DNA of 64,000 nucleotides from Psettodes erumei (GCA_016785225.1 JAFBJZ010000238.1:1-64000); one strand, 5' to 3'. Counted from the first letter of the stretch, positions 44,466 through 57,207 are shown. The notes: a model not told the origin generated them from the letters alone. Made by a program: numbers and translations.

Positions 44466-46510
44466 TCAGAAAAGGGAAATTAAAAAAAAACAAAAACATT
44501 TCAAATAAGGCATCAGGCTACTCAGTCTTTAATTATGAAGATACATAGCTATTCATTGTATCATTTATTTATTATATTTAATACTTCATAACAATATTTA
44601 TTTATTTAGCTGGCATATTTATTTATAGCATTTTACATCAAACATTATTTCATGGTTTTACGACTACAGGAACTCCCGTTAACATCAACAGACAAACTGA
44701 AACCTGGTTTGATGTGAATCATTGTCTCATGGTCAGTGACAGTGCTAAATATCACCAAATAGCTGCACACCTTTTCTCTCTTTTCCTGGATAACACCTGC
44801 ACCTGCCAAATGACTCTGTAAGTGTAGTCTGCCTGGCCCTAGCAGTGCCTCTGTTCTTCAGTGGACCACTGCTACACAACATCATACTCACATACAAATC
44901 ACACACAGCTTTGTTATTTTTGGAGCTGAAAAGGCGCCACATAAGGCTTTGATTTCATTCTGCTATCATGAAATTCACATCAACTCTCAGCTTCCATTGG
45001 TATTGAACCATAGAACAGGCAGAAGGAGAAGTAGTTTCAACTGGCTGTTATTCAGAAGAGAGCCTGTGATAGTGTTTTGTGGAGTTCATGCGACAAAAAA
45101 ACTGAGGCTGATTTTAGAGCAACTACCTAGTATTAGTGTGGTGTTCCTACAGAAGTGCTCAGTGAGTAACTTCAACTTCTGTGCTGTGGATGTATTTTTT
45201 TACTTTTTTCATCCAGTCAAACACACTGTAGCTCCTACAAATCAAAGATAAAATGTTTAGTTCATTATTGTTGCTCTGCTGAATAGACCGTACCAGTATC
45301 TTGTGGACTTATTGACAACCTATGAGCAGAAGAATTACCAAGTAGTAAATTCGTCCCACATTTCAAAGCTGTGCTGTAATTGTTGAGGGAGCTCACTTCC
45401 ATGTCTGCTCATGTAAAGAGGGAATTGCAATGACTTGTGGTGCTGCTTACATCCACATGATGGTTGGCTGCTCCTCACTGGTGGAGGGACAAGGTGCTCC
45501 ACAGTAAAGATTCTACATATTTTTGAACACCTGGCATTACAGTAGATGGCATCAAAATGCAACCCATTTCTTGTCAGTGAGTTCTGAGATGTGCCCCACT
45601 TCCACCTCAGTTCAGCCTGACCCAGACTCCCATTCTCTTAACATGGTTTATCACTGAACTGACTTCCCCTTCAGTCTGTAATGCTTGGATGATGAGGCAG
45701 CCATGCAGATGAGTCTGATGGTCTGGTGACTGCAGTGTGCTCATGTATGCAGAGAAGAGCGGGACACATAGAGAGGCAGAGGAGCCAGCCTCAATGATAA
45801 ATCAGATGAAGCCACAACAGAGTATTAGTTGTTGAGAGAACAGGCTTGATTATAAATCATCTACAACCTTTTTTATCCAGGGGTTTTCCCATCCTGTCCA
45901 ACGTATTCTCCCACGCCATTTCTGTCAAGATTCTATTGGTATTGTACTGTGTTGGTTTTCATGTGCAGGCAATGCAGACGTTGACAGATCTAAAAAAAAA
46001 AATAATGCGTCACATTTTGTACTAGTCTCTCTCATACAGTAATAAATCATGACAATAATGACATTTTAACTTTGGTGATGGAATGTGATTGCTAGATGGG
46101 CTTTGTGCTGGAATAGCAGAAGGATAGCATTTATTTCAAATTCTGAAAATTTTTTTAAATGAATCACATTAAATACAGTTTTGTCATCAGTGTTACTTAG
46201 ACTTCAGCTAGAATTCAGTATACAGTCCAGTACAATAAAGTATTTATTGACACTGGGCTGCCAACTTTGGAGCATACACCCAGAGCTTAAGCAGAATTGG
46301 TCTGGGAAAGAAAAATATTACATTATCATTACTATTATTACATCTCTATTACTCTATATAAAACCAAATTTGTACTCTGAGTGACATAAACTTCATTTTG
46401 TAAAATTGTTAATAAGCTGAAGGATGTCCAAAGAAAATTCTCTCACTTTTTATCTTTGGTTTTGTCTCCACACACCTGCTACAACCTGAAACAAAGCTGA
46501 TAGATGTCAA
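44466..46510. other. Intron 4: no gene seen
   Basis: Mixed intronic DNA. Domain-less frames only. Confidence 0.55.
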
Positions 46511-47082
46511 TGTTGGGCCAGCGTAACACGTGGTCACCAATTGTTCTTTACCTCACGGGGGCACCATTTGCTGGGGCACCCTTTGTTGAGGTTGCCTACT
46601 AAGGGCACTAATTATTGGGGTTTGGCTATCCAAAATAGTTAATAATTATTAGAATAATAATTATTAATTATGAAATAATTGGATCTAATACATTAGATCA
46701 CCTCGGGGCACCACCCTTGTTACAAGGGAAAGATAGCCAATTTATTAAATCAATCTCATAACTAGTACTAAATTGTCAATTTGGAACTCTGATTAACAAT
46801 TAATTTAATAACTAGAACCAAAATTACCAGATTAACAACTAGTTTAGGTAGAAGGAATTTGGAGTTCTTGACCGTGTAGAGGTTGGCGGAATTCACTCTT
46901 GTGCAACATTAAACAGACAACAGGTATGTTAAATAATCATTTATTAACCAGAATAAGAGAAAAGGAAACATACAATCTAGCTACAGTGTACTTTATACAG
47001 GTGTGTGTGTGTGTGTGTGTGTGTGTGTCTGGGTGTGTCAAAATGGCTGCTGAGGTCTGGAGGCACTCAGACCATGTGCTGG

Positions 47083-47136
<54 letters not shown>

Positions 47137-48026
47137 CATGAGGTGCCAGGTTAGAGGAAGGATGGTTAGTTAGCATGCAAGCGTAACCTAACTTCATCTA
47201 CTTAACAATGTGGCAGAGCCAACAATACAATAACCTGTCTACCAAACTGATCACAACACTCAGTAAACACAAATACATCAACTCACAGTCCTTGATTTAT
47301 CTTTAGCTTAGCTTATCTTAGCTTGACTAGGCCCAGTTGGTGTTACCAGTTCTGGTGTGAGAGAAACTCTCTCTGGTGTGTTGCTCCTTTGGCTGGTGGT
47401 TCCTGATGGAAGGGCCGAGCTGAGAGAGTTAGAATTCCAATGTTGGAAGGCAGTCTTTGCTGTGTGGTCCTGATGGCAGACGCTGGAGGAAACTGGCCGC
47501 TCCTTTGACGTAGTTGGTTAGCAGCTCGGTGCTAACTCGCTGTGTGGCTCCTGTTGTATGGAGGATTAACCTACAAACCTTGTGTTTGTTGGCCAATGGA
47601 GTTTGTTTGCGGATCTTGATTGTTCCTCAGCAGGCTCTCGCGTCGCTGCTGTGAGGAAAGGTCTGAGGATCTGCTTTGGTCAGCAGGCTACCTCAGACAG
47701 CCAGCTGCAGCTGCACAGCTGGGGGTCCCTGGAGAGTGGTTCCAGGGCTTGGAGAAGAGAAGAGAAGAGGAAGGAAGAGAAAGGAGCTTCAAGAGAAGAG
47801 AGCGGATAAAGGCTGAGCACAGCCTTTATATGACTTGATGACCTCAGAGGTCACATGCCACAGTCATCCAGTGGTGGCTGCTGGATCAGATTTCACACCT
47901 GGAAGGTTGTGGGACTTTAAGGTTCCGGTGCTTTCCTTTGTCTCCAAGACAAAGAAAGCCATGTGGTCGAAACTTGGTTATGCGTGGTGAGCCTCCATTG
48001 CTCACCACCAGGTTCAGGTCCCAACA
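46511..48026 (-). repeat. Solo LTR, copy 2 (1.5 kb), with 4-bp TSD
   Basis: It begins TGTTGGGCCAGCGTAACACG and ends AGGTTCAGGTCCCAACA. TCAA immediately precedes it (46507-46510) and immediately follows it (48027-48030), a 4-bp target duplication. It matches copy 1 over its full length. Shared features are the minus-strand TATAAAGG (47830-47823), the everted TGACCTCAGAGGTCA (47839-47853) and two (TG)n tracts (about 47002-47028, 47089-47134). Unlike copy 1 it has an AT-rich self-complementary stretch of about 40 bp at 46640-46678. Purine-rich tandem GAAGA repeats (47755-47800) also differ. No internal retroviral or retrotransposon genes remain, so it is the product of LTR-LTR recombination. Confidence 0.85.
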
Positions 48027-48030
48027 TCAA

Positions 48031-49390
48031 TTAGAAGTCTGTAAAACCAAAATAATGAGCTAAAAGAGTCCAGTTAAATGTCTATAAATAGGCTGACAGA
48101 ATATCTCACTGCTTGGCAGATTACATCACAACATCACCCTCATACACCTGTTAGATGCATTGCAGAAAAGGTTTTCCTGGTACAGGCTTTGCTGGACCAA
48201 TACTGAAGGATCTCTGCAGTGAACTTAACTGTCAAGGAATGGTGTTGATTTGCAGAATCTTTGCTGATATGCCTGCAGGCTTAAAAGGTAATCTCGCAGC
48301 TCAAACACAGTCAAGAGCTTCTTGATAGTTTCCTTTTCTTACATTTTCTGAATATAAAGTAAAAAGGCAAGTTGCAAACAGTTTCCTTCAAACCAGGACC
48401 AATGCAAGGTATCCTAAAATTATTGTGGGAGTTTGTCTGGATGATTATAGCCCCCAAAGGATTGCTCTTAATGATTTTGGTGACCCCTTTTCATCTTTTA
48501 TCTTCGTTCAGCAAAAATGTCCCCCTGACTCATACTTTGCTCAAGGATTGCTGAATATCTTCTATTAATAATGCCGGGATGCATAGAGCCATAAGTACAG
48601 TGTTGTGATGTTGTGGAAATGCTTTAATAACAACAACAACAGATGCTTTATTGAACATACAGTAAATAGTACATGCACTGTACACTTGTCTTATGTCAAT
48701 ACTGAAGTTCACCATCATCCAAAAGCACATTTAATTAACACAAATATGGTTGATCAATAGTGAAGTGACTGAGCTATTTTAATTTCTCCACACTTGATGA
48801 CTTTTCAACATGTCAGCATCTGAACTCTGCTATTCCTCTTTTTCTTTTATGGGAATAAATTGGTTCCTGGAAAAGCCCAGCACATACAAAATCAACAGCG
48901 GGGACCAGTGCTTTTCTTCTTTTTCTATTTTTGTTAACTGGGTTGGAATTAAACGTGTAAGTTACACAGCAGTTGACTTATCCAACTTGAATTTGGGTTA
49001 TATCACCCTTCAACTGAATTTTTTTTTTTCTTAAGGACTGATGATTCAGATTCACTTTAAGTTGTGACTGTATGACCAATCCCTTTCTCTCAAATCCACG
49101 GGAAAGAAATGATGAGAGCTTTAAGAACTGGGGCATTTTACATAAAGACAGCCCCCTCTGCTGCAGCCCTCAGTTGTGGTTGGCTTTATGGATTGCAGTT
49201 CATTTATATCATAAGCTTTCCTTTCCTCTAACACATCTGATGAGTTAGCCTGTACAGTGTAGGACTCTCAGGGAAGAGCTTTTGAGCTTACATTGTGTGG
49301 AAGTGTTGATGCAAAATTGAAACAGATCTTCTTCTCCTCACAACAGAAAGTGTGACTGAGGAGTTGAGGTGAGGGGAAACATATATAGAT
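48031..49390. other. Intron 4: no gene seen
   Basis: Intronic DNA. Short domain-less frames. Confidence 0.55.
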
Positions 49391-49960
49391 GTATTTTTGG
49401 TGCAAAAAACCTGTAACAGTGGAATTTGTAGTTGTATAAAATAATCACAAATGTGTATCAGTAAATGTTAGGTCACAGAGGAATTTGTATACTTCTTTTC
49501 TTTCACACAAACACAAAAAATATACCTTAATATACCTCAAATTCTATAAAAAACTGAATTTCTATAATAAAACAGGATTTCTGCACCTACATTAAAAAAT
49601 CTGAGAAGATGTAATTGTTGTGCTTGTGGGACAGAGAAAAATCTGCAATTATAAATAGCCTAAGGCATTTTTTTTCTGTAACCTTAAATTTACTGGTATA
49701 CATATGTTTACTTTCAGTAAACAAGTTGAATATATAGTTAAAGAAAGTTGACAGTCCCTGTTACATCAGTCACATAACGCTTTTTTTGCTGATATTATAA
49801 AAAGGATAACATCTGCCTGTCAATAAGAGTCAATATTGTGTTTTTGAAAATTGATACAGTATCACAAATATATATATTCTTACACCCCTATTTGTGACTA
49901 TTTTATACAACTATAAATTCCACTGCCACAGGTTCTTAGGTGTTTTGCACCAAAAGTACC
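49391..49960. mobile_element. Foldback element/MITE with arms of about 65 bp
   Basis: The left arm (49391-49452: GTATTTTTGGTGCAAAAAAC ... GTTGTATAAAATAATCACAA) and right arm (49891-49960, ending TTTTGCACCAAAAGTACC) are inverted copies sharing CAGTGGAATTTGTAGTTGTA with few differences. About 440 bp of AT-rich non-coding DNA separates them. Outer ends and target duplication were not defined. Confidence 0.75.
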
Positions 49961-51599
49961 TTCATAAACACGTTACCTACGAAAATACATCTGGCTGGCT
50001 GCAGGGCTGTTCGGAAGGTGGCTGTTTTTCTCTTCCAAAGCGACGTGATCAGGGCAAAGCACTAATCTTCAAAGACTTCATACACCCAAAACAAGTGAAT
50101 TTCCACTGACTGTTACACTCGATTTGAAATGGTATTGGTGTTAAGGCACAAGCAAACTAAGGGTTATCCTCCAGCAAGGTAACCTGCTGGCTTTTATTGC
50201 AATATATTGTATTGCGATATTTATTTTTTCATTTGAATCAACATCTATGGGCCACAGGAGGGAAAGCAGTTTATTGGCTTCCTCAGTTGATATTAGAGTT
50301 GATATGATACTGGTTTTCCAGAATTTTCATACCAATCACAATTCTTTGGATATCTTTCCTTGAGAACATTTTCAAATTTTATAAAGGAGCTTTTGCCTTT
50401 AACAAAGGCAAACTCAAACCACTCAGACCACTCAAACCTGTTGTCTTTACATAAGCAGCCATACAGAACATATGGCTTTGATTTGGCATAGCTATGATTT
50501 TAATCAGTAAAGAATAGGTTTTCAAAAGGTTTTGTATACTCGGTTGTACACTTCATTTGCACTGAAGGTTTGATGTGCAGCATTAGTTGCTGCTTAATGT
50601 ACTCAAATATCAAAAGTGCCACACATGGGTATCCTGACACTTAAGCATCCACACAACTAGCAGCATCCATGCAACAAGAAATAATACAGTGTTTATTACC
50701 TCCAAAAAGATTTTGTTCATCTCTTTTCCAGCTCTGGTGCTGACCTGGTTCTGTTGCGTGGCTGGCTTTGGAGTGATTTGTCCTCCTATTGAGCCTCTGT
50801 AGTGAATAGCATTAGCCTGGAGCACAGCTGTCCTGAAAGCTTATCCACCAAAGCCTGGTCTCCTGCATGATGCTCGAACTGGGCAACCACTTCAGCTGGC
50901 ATAAATAAGCCACGGTGTTGCTCAAGCTAGCTGTGCTGAGGCTGTATGCCAAGTAGAGAGAGAGAGGTCTGCTAAGCTGCAACAATGAGCTGACTCATGT
51001 TTGACTGCTGGCAACATTTTAGAGGCCTCTCCCTGGCTTTTCTCCTCACTCTCTTTTTAACCCCCAATCTGCCAATCTCCTGCTTTCATTTCAGTCATAC
51101 TTTGCTTTCCTCTTTTACCCACTTTATTGAATTTGACTCGAAGTCTTCATTCCTCTGCTCAGTGCAACACATGCGTGACCAGGTCATCTTGTTATTCTTT
51201 GCTTTTTGTGATATTCTGAAGTCAGTCCTGCAATCTTTCATGATGCAGAAACCAGAGAGCTGCCATGAAGTGGCCTGTTAAGGATATCTTGACCAAGGAG
51301 CTGAAACACAATTTATAATGAGCAGGAAAGCTCAGATAAAGTCAGGTCATTAGGATTTAGCCAAATTTTAATAAATTGTGTGAAGTACTGTGGGTTGTTT
51401 TTTGGAGGTATTCTGGCTCAGCATTTAATATTCAGTAAAGATGTGCAGTCTCAGTGATTCAAGGTTGTCATGTTGTTGTTGTTGGTTTTGCACATAAATA
51501 GTCAAACTCCCAATCGAGAGGGCATTTTCTGTGGAAAATGTATACTGTAAGCAGTTGATGTTGTTGTTGAAATTGTGGATTTTGACAGGAAGATCTGAC
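49961..51599. other. Intron 4: no gene seen
   Basis: Intronic DNA. The frame at 50997-51281 (plus) has hydrophobic stretches but no recognisable family. Confidence 0.5.
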
Positions 51600-51639
51600 A
51601 TCAGTTTGGTGTTTGGTATTCATTGTTTCAATATTAAGA

Positions 51640-51901
51640 ATATTGAAATCAGTGAAATCAGTTCCATCCAAACCAGAAAAGGGATCTGAGCCCCCTCAAG
51701 CCATAGCCTCCGTTCCTCCGAGGCGAGTTTGACTGCTAGGAGCTCATGATTACCCACATCATGATTCTGATCAGTAGGGGTTAAGCGATGCAACAGAAAT
51801 GCATAGGGGTGCAACTTTTCATCCTGTGAGGATCTCTGGGACAACACTGCCCCAACCCCAATGCTAGATGCATTGACCTCCACAATAAACTGCGCCTGCA
51901 C
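51640..51901 (-). pseudogene. gypsy RNase H fragment
   Basis: QAQFIVEVNASSIGVGAVLS, then SQDEKLHPYAFLLHRLTPTD and VGNHELLAVKLASEERRLWL are the RNase H strands of Ty3/gypsy. The aspartate normally found in the first motif is Asn (VNASS), and the expected acidic residue in NHELLAVK is kept. The rest of RNase H and all of integrase are missing. Confidence 0.8.
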
Positions 51902-52133
51902 TTCTGGGTTTGTAAGGATGGGTGCAGTGGTGAATAGTCCCTTCAGCCAGTTGAATGCGGTTTCTGCTTCCTTGCCGCAGGAATACTAGACTTTGGTGTA
52001 GGTCATTGCAGTGAGGGAGGCAGCCACCGAGCTGTAGTTTGTGATGAATCTGTGGTAAAAATTGGCAAATTCTAGAAAGCGCTATAAGGCCTTACGATCT
52101 TCTGGCTGAGGCCATTCTGTGACAGCCTCCACC

Positions 52134-52674
52134 TTAGAGGGGTCTATGCCAAAGCTTCCCGCAGAGATTCTGAAACCCAAAAAAGAAGGTGTTGGTGCAG
52201 GAGAACTTGCAGTTCTCAGCCTTTACGAACAGGCGATTCTCCAACAATCTTTTGACCACTTGCCGCACATACTCAGTGTGTTCTTCTGGGGAGTGGGAGG
52301 AGATCAGGATATCGTCGAGGAAGACAAAGACGAATTTGTTTATCATTTCCCATAGCACATCATTGGCTAGCCCCTGGAAGATGGCTGGGCGTTAGTCCAA
52401 ATGGCATCACCAAGTATTCTCTGTGACCAGTGGGTGTATTGAAGGCCGTCTTCCCCTCCTCTCCCTCCCTTATGCGTACCAGATGGTAAGCATTACGCAA
52501 GTCCAGCTTAGTGAAGATGGTGGCTCCCTGGAGGAGCTCGAAGGCAGTCGACATGAGTGGGAGGGTGTAACGGTTCTTAATCGTGATGTCATTGAGGCCA
52601 CAGTAATCAATACATGGGCGAGGAGACCCGTCCTTTTTGCTCACAAAGAAAAACCCCGTACCAGTTGGTGACAA
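52134..52674 (-). pseudogene. gypsy reverse transcriptase fragment
   Basis: Two frames: GFFFVSKKDGSPRPCIDYCG, LNDITIKNRYTLPLM and FTKLDLRNAYHLVRIREGEE (motif A Asp kept), ending in VMPFGLT. After a shift, FVFVFLDDILISSHSPEEHT (motif C with both Asp kept), then VKRLLENRLFVKAENCKF. The shift lies between VMPFGLT and the catalytic Asp pair (about 52360). Downstream sequence is truncated after the thumb start. Confidence 0.88.
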
Positions 52675-53174
52675 GGACGGGCGGATGATGCCTTCGGCCA
52701 GAGACTCACTGGAGGTACTTCTCCATGGCCTCAGTCTCAGGACATAACAAGGAGAACAGCCTACCTGTAGGGGGCATAGTTCCTGGCTTGAGATCTATTG
52801 GGCAATCATACAGACGGTGTGGCGGCAGACAGTGGCCTTAGACTTGCAGAAGACTTCTTTCAAGTCCAGATACTCGGGGGAACCTTCTCTAGGTTTGGGA
52901 TCGCCTCAGGCTGCATGACCGGAACCGGTGTGTGGGCTTTCAGGAGGCATGCCTGTGAACAGTCGGGGCTCCAGCTCATGATTTCATGCCTTTTCCAGCC
53001 AATAACTGGGTTGTGGATAGCCATCCATGGATGGCCCAGAATGACAGGAGAATGAGGCGAGTTGATGAGGTAGAAGCTGATGGACTCCTGACGGTTACCA
53101 GAGATTAGCAGTTGCAGGGGAGCTGTAGTGTGGGCGATGCAGCTGATCTTCTGGCCATCAAGGGAGGTAGCCAG

Positions 53175-53357
53175 TCATGGATAAGTAAGCGCCACCTGGG
53201 GAATTCCCCAGCGTTTAGCCGTCCTGAAGTCAAAAAATCTTTCCTCCGCCCCGGAGTCCACCAGTGCCTTCGATCTTTTAGAGCCCCCATTCCACTCTAA
53301 GATTATTGGTAGGCTGTTGTGGTTCTTCAAGGAGGATTCAACAGGAATTATGACCAC
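53175..53357 (-). pseudogene. gypsy aspartic protease fragment
   Basis: The minus frame contains LPIILEWNGGSKRSKALVDS, then GAEERFFDFRTAKRWGIPQV. The DSGA triad of a retropepsin is intact, and it is preceded by the expected flap-less beta strand. It follows the broken gag zinc knuckle directly. The frame closes before the reverse transcriptase. Confidence 0.8.
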
Positions 53358-53490
53358 TAGTGCTTGTGCTCCTTGCCCATGGGTGTTGACATTTACTGGG
53401 CACCTGGATATGAAATGTCCAACCTCCCCACATTAGAGACATGCCTGGTCTCTGATCCGTCTCTCCCGTTCCTCCTTAGGAAGTCTGGCT

Positions 53491-54029
53491 CGAAAACAGA
53501 GCCGTGGACCGTAAACAGAGTCAAAAAAGCAGGGCAGCAAAAACCAGAATCGTAGTCAATCAGGCAAAGTCAAAACCGGGGAAATCACAAACAAATCCAA
53601 CAGGGCAAAGGCAAGAAACGGTGGTCAGGCAAAGGGTGTCTCAGAAAAACAGATCACACTGGCGAACAGGACTCTCGGCGCAGGATGAACTGGTCATGTT
53701 CCGACAACAGGCAACTGGAAGGCAGGGGAATAAATACACAGGAGGGCGGTAGCGAGCAAAGAAGGCAGGAGCAGGGAATTAACCAGATGATTAACCATAA
53801 GGGAGAACACCAGGGGGAGCTCTAACTCACAGGGAAAGGTAAAGTAGGGACAGTGGTTCCAGGAGAGCACCACCTGGAACCACCCGAAACATGTGAAAAT
53901 GCAGATAGTGGAAAACACACCAACAAGACAGAAAGCTAAAGAACATGGATCATAATCAGCAGCTGAGATACATACAACTGTTCACCTGTCAAAGCTTTAT
54001 TGCAGAGTGGCAAAGAGAAAGTCTCTGTT
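53491..54029. other. Purine-rich DNA, possible LTR remnant
   Basis: AACAGAGTCAAAAAAGCAGG and similar AAC/CAGG-rich strings give plus-strand frames of low complexity. Similar in style to 30497-30971 but not aligned. No TG...CA ends were recognised. Confidence 0.35.
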
Positions 54030-54530
54030 GATGAAAGATCATACTAAATCTCAGTGAGAGTTCACCCACAAGAATGTGGGGAGACTCCATGGTCAGCTGG
54101 AAAAAGGTGCTTTGGTCTGATGACAATGTGATTCAGTTTGCAAGAGAACTATGACTTGGGAGAATATTTATTTTTCAGCTTGACAGTGATCTGAAGCACA
54201 CAGTGAAGGCTACACAGAAATGGTTTAACGATGTCAAGATTAATGTTGTTGAGTGGCAGGGTCAAAGCCCAAACCTTAGTCCAATAGGGATTTTGTGGCT
54301 GGACTTGAAAAGGGCTGTTCATATCTGATCCCCATGGAACCTGACAGAGCCTGACTAGTTCTGCAAAGAAGAACACAGTAAAATAGCGGTGTGCAGATGT
54401 GCAAGCCTGACTGAGACCTACTGTATTCACATACTCAGTGCTGTGATTGTGGCCAAAGGTGCATCTGTTAAATACCGACATAAAGGGAGTGACTATTTAT
54501 GCAGTTGTTTATTTAACATTATATTTTTTT
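54030..54530 (+). pseudogene. Tc1-like transposase remnant B
   Basis: Plus-strand traces read SDLKHTVKATQKWFNDVKIN, VVEWQGQSPNLSPIGILWLD, LKRAVHI, then LSAVIVAKGASVKYRHKG, the C-terminal half of a Tc1 transposase. The catalytic Glu before the last motif is replaced by Gly (SPIGILW). Multiple stops. A different subfamily from the other Tc1 copies. Confidence 0.75.
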
Positions 54531-54859
54531 AATGAATTGACATTCCTTTGTGGAAATCCATTTTCACCTTGACTTTGGAGAGGCAAATTATTTTAAAAAG
54601 AGCCAAATCATATCGACCATGATTCCATTTCTAAAAACAATAAAAGGGGAAAACAACCAAAACAACCAAAGGCGTGAATACTTCTACTGCAAAGAAAATG
54701 CATGGTCTGCCTACAGTTACAAGCAGGCATGAGTTGTACAAGTGTTTGTAGTACTGTATTGTAACTGAACACTTGTATGGTCCGGCTGGCTAATCTGTAA
54801 CAGTTAGCATGCCAGGTACAATAGTTCACTAAATAGTGTTGCGAGTACAAGTTTGACCA

Positions 54860-55575
54860 TTGTCTACTTAAAAAAATTAAGGCAGCAAAGACAATTAATA
54901 TGATAAAATAGATTTTAATTACTTCAACTTTGATTAAAAATTATTGATTTAATTTAGTGAATTTAAACCAAACTATTAAATACGAAATAATGAAATCATT
55001 GGTTGAAATATTTTGCTAAATATCTTACTAATAATATAGCGAATGTTGAGTAAATCCAAATTAATTTAATGGGGAAAACAGATTAATATTTACTAGGTAC
55101 CCACAAAAAAGTGATTTATATTTACTAAATATATGGATAAAATTAATCTATATTTACAAATTTTTGGGATGATATTGAGTTAAATATACTAAATATATGG
55201 ATAATATTCATTTATATTTACTAATTTTTGGGATGATATTGATTTAAGGTTACCAATTTTATGGGTGAACTTGAGGCCATATTTCTAAATATCTGGATAG
55301 GAATGATTTGGAGACAATAAAAAAAAACCATGTTAATTCAACTTATATTCGGTACCACATTACTTAAAATCTATTTAACGTTATTGATTGTCATTTTGTT
55401 GCCACAATTTTTTTTATGTCAAGTCAACTTAATATTATGATTTCTTGTTGCAAGAATTTACTTTAAAATTTGCACAAGAAAACTGAAAGACAATTTTTGT
55501 ATCCCTTTTCCATGAAAAGTCACACTTCATTTACCACCATGAGTTGTAAAATGAATAGAAAATATAGTCAAGGCA
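54860..55575. repeat. AT-rich block with tandem units of about 64 bp
   Basis: CTAAATATATGGATAA at 55125 and 55189, and a degraded copy at 55285, together with TTTTTGGGATGATATTGA at about 55160 and 55226, show tandem units of about 64 bp with a possible 32-bp sub-period. The surrounding 700 bp are about 75-80 percent A+T and non-coding. The next sequence (55330-55570) has AACTTA-rich motifs like a MITE end. Confidence 0.7.
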
Positions 55576-55579
55576 TTGA

Positions 55580-56600
55580 CAAGGTTAGAAATAATGATTT
55601 GTATTTCAAATAATAATTATTTCCTTCAAACTTTGCTTTCGTCAGAGAATCCTCCATTTGCAGCAATTACAGCATTGCAGACCTTTGGCATTCTAGCTGT
55701 TAATTTGTTGAGGTAATCTGGAGAAATTTCACCCCAAGCTTCTAGAAGCCGCTCCCACAAGTTGGATTGGCTGGATTGGCACTTCTTGTGTACCATACGG
55801 TCAAGCTGCTCTCACAACAGCTCAATGGGATTTAGATCTGGTGACTGCGCTGGCCACTCCATTACAGATAGAATACCAGCTACCTGCTTCTTCTCTAAAT
55901 AGTTCTTGCACAATTTGGAGGTGTGCTTTGGGTCATTGTCCTGTTGTAGGATGAAATTGGCTCCAATCAAGCACTGTCCACAGGGTATGGCATGGCGTTG
56001 CAAAATGGAGTTAGCCTTCCTTATTCAAAATCCCTTTTACCCTGAACAAATCTCCCTCCTTAGCAGCACCAAAGCAACCCCAGACCATCACGTTACCCCC
56101 ACCATGCTTGACAGATGGCGTCAGGCACTCTTCCAGCATCTTTTCAGTTGTTCTGCATCTCACAAATGTTCTTCTGTGTGATCCAAACACCTCAAACTTC
56201 GATTCGTCCGGCCATAACACTTTTTTTTAATCTTCCTCTGTCCAATGTCTGTGTTCTTTTGCCCATATTATTTTTTTTTTTTATTGGCCAGTCTCAGATA
56301 TGGCTTTTTCTTTGCCACTCTGCCCTGAAGGCCACAATCCCGGAGTCGCCTCTTTACTGTAGATGTTGACACTGGTGTTTTGCGGGTACTATTTAATGAA
56401 TCTGCCAGTTGAGGACCTGTGATGTGTCTATTTCTCAAACTAGAGACTCTAATGTACGTATCTTCTTGCTCAGTTGTGCAGCAGGGCCTCCCACTTCTCT
56501 TTCCTTTTTCTGGCCATTTTGAGTGTTTAATCAACCCCACAAATGTGATGCTCCAGATACTAATAGAATTTTTCTGAACACACCTGAACAGTGATGAACT
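55580..56600 (-). pseudogene. Tc1-like transposon remnant C
   Basis: Minus-strand order: helix-turn-helix/linker (TTEQEDTYIRVSSLRNRHIT, TVKRRLRDCGLQGRVAKKKP), then MLWPDESKFEVFGSHRRTFV (first Asp), VKHGGGNVMVWGCFGAAKEG, then QQDNDPKHTSKLCKNYLEKK (second Asp) and EWPAQSPDLNPIELL (Glu position kept). Three frames are involved, with a short T-rich expansion near 56263-56281. The extreme N-terminus is replaced by sequence from near the element end, so part of the 5' coding region is deleted. TIRs were not delimited. Confidence 0.88.
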
Positions 56601-57207
56601 GCAGTACTGAAACTCAGACAAACCCTTGAAGTAAACCACGTGACAGTTAACAAAACATCAACAATTACATCAGATGTATATGTATATTTTCAAATTTTCT
56701 TTTCCTAGAATGGCAGGAGCTTTGAGGCCTGCAAGCAGAGCAATAAAATATTATGGAGCAAAACAAAGGCAGTTGCGAGCCGGCCATTTGCACAAATAGT
56801 TTCCTGTACAGTTTGTGCTCATGACAGTGGCACAAAAAAGATAAAAGACCAAGCAGAATATTGTCCAGTGTCATAATGGGATTCTTCCAGAATAATCATA
56901 AAAACAAGAGAAAAGTGGACTGTCACTGGCATCCATATGTCCTAAGCTGGTGGCAAAGTCTTCATAGTCAATCAAGAACTGTGATTTCAAAACACAATTG
57001 TCACTGTCCTGGTTATAAGGCAGCATTATCATTTTCTCTTTCGTTCTGGAAGACCAAGCTACAAGGACAGTTACTCGCACCAGTTGTAAGTCCTAGGTTA
57101 AATATGATACCCTTCAAATGAGTATGGAGAAGTTTCTGAACAAGGTTTGAACACTTAAATGCAGCACAGAATTACTGAGCACTTCACTGTGATTAGGGGT
57201 TCCATTT
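56601..57207. other. Downstream flank of the two-gene unit
   Basis: A minus-strand frame at 57080-56871 (MRVTVLVAWSSRTKEKMIML...) might be a further exon of the adjacent ORF-B or of another copy, but it lies beyond a stop codon and has no recognised motif. Otherwise nothing coding is seen. Confidence 0.3.

Larger units (their letters stand above)
51600..53490 (-). mobile_element. Ty3/gypsy retrotransposon pol, degraded
   Basis: Minus-strand order: gag zinc knuckle at about 53440-53395 (C-x2-C-x4-H-x4-C pattern, with a TAA inside it), protease at about 53357-53175, reverse transcriptase at about 52674-52134, RNase H at about 51901-51640. Integrase is absent, and most of gag is missing, so this is a fragment of about 1.9 kb. 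It is antisense to prkcz. Purine-rich DNA at 53490-53930 upstream resembles the leader/LTR zone of fish gypsy elements but has no defined ends. Confidence 0.85.
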
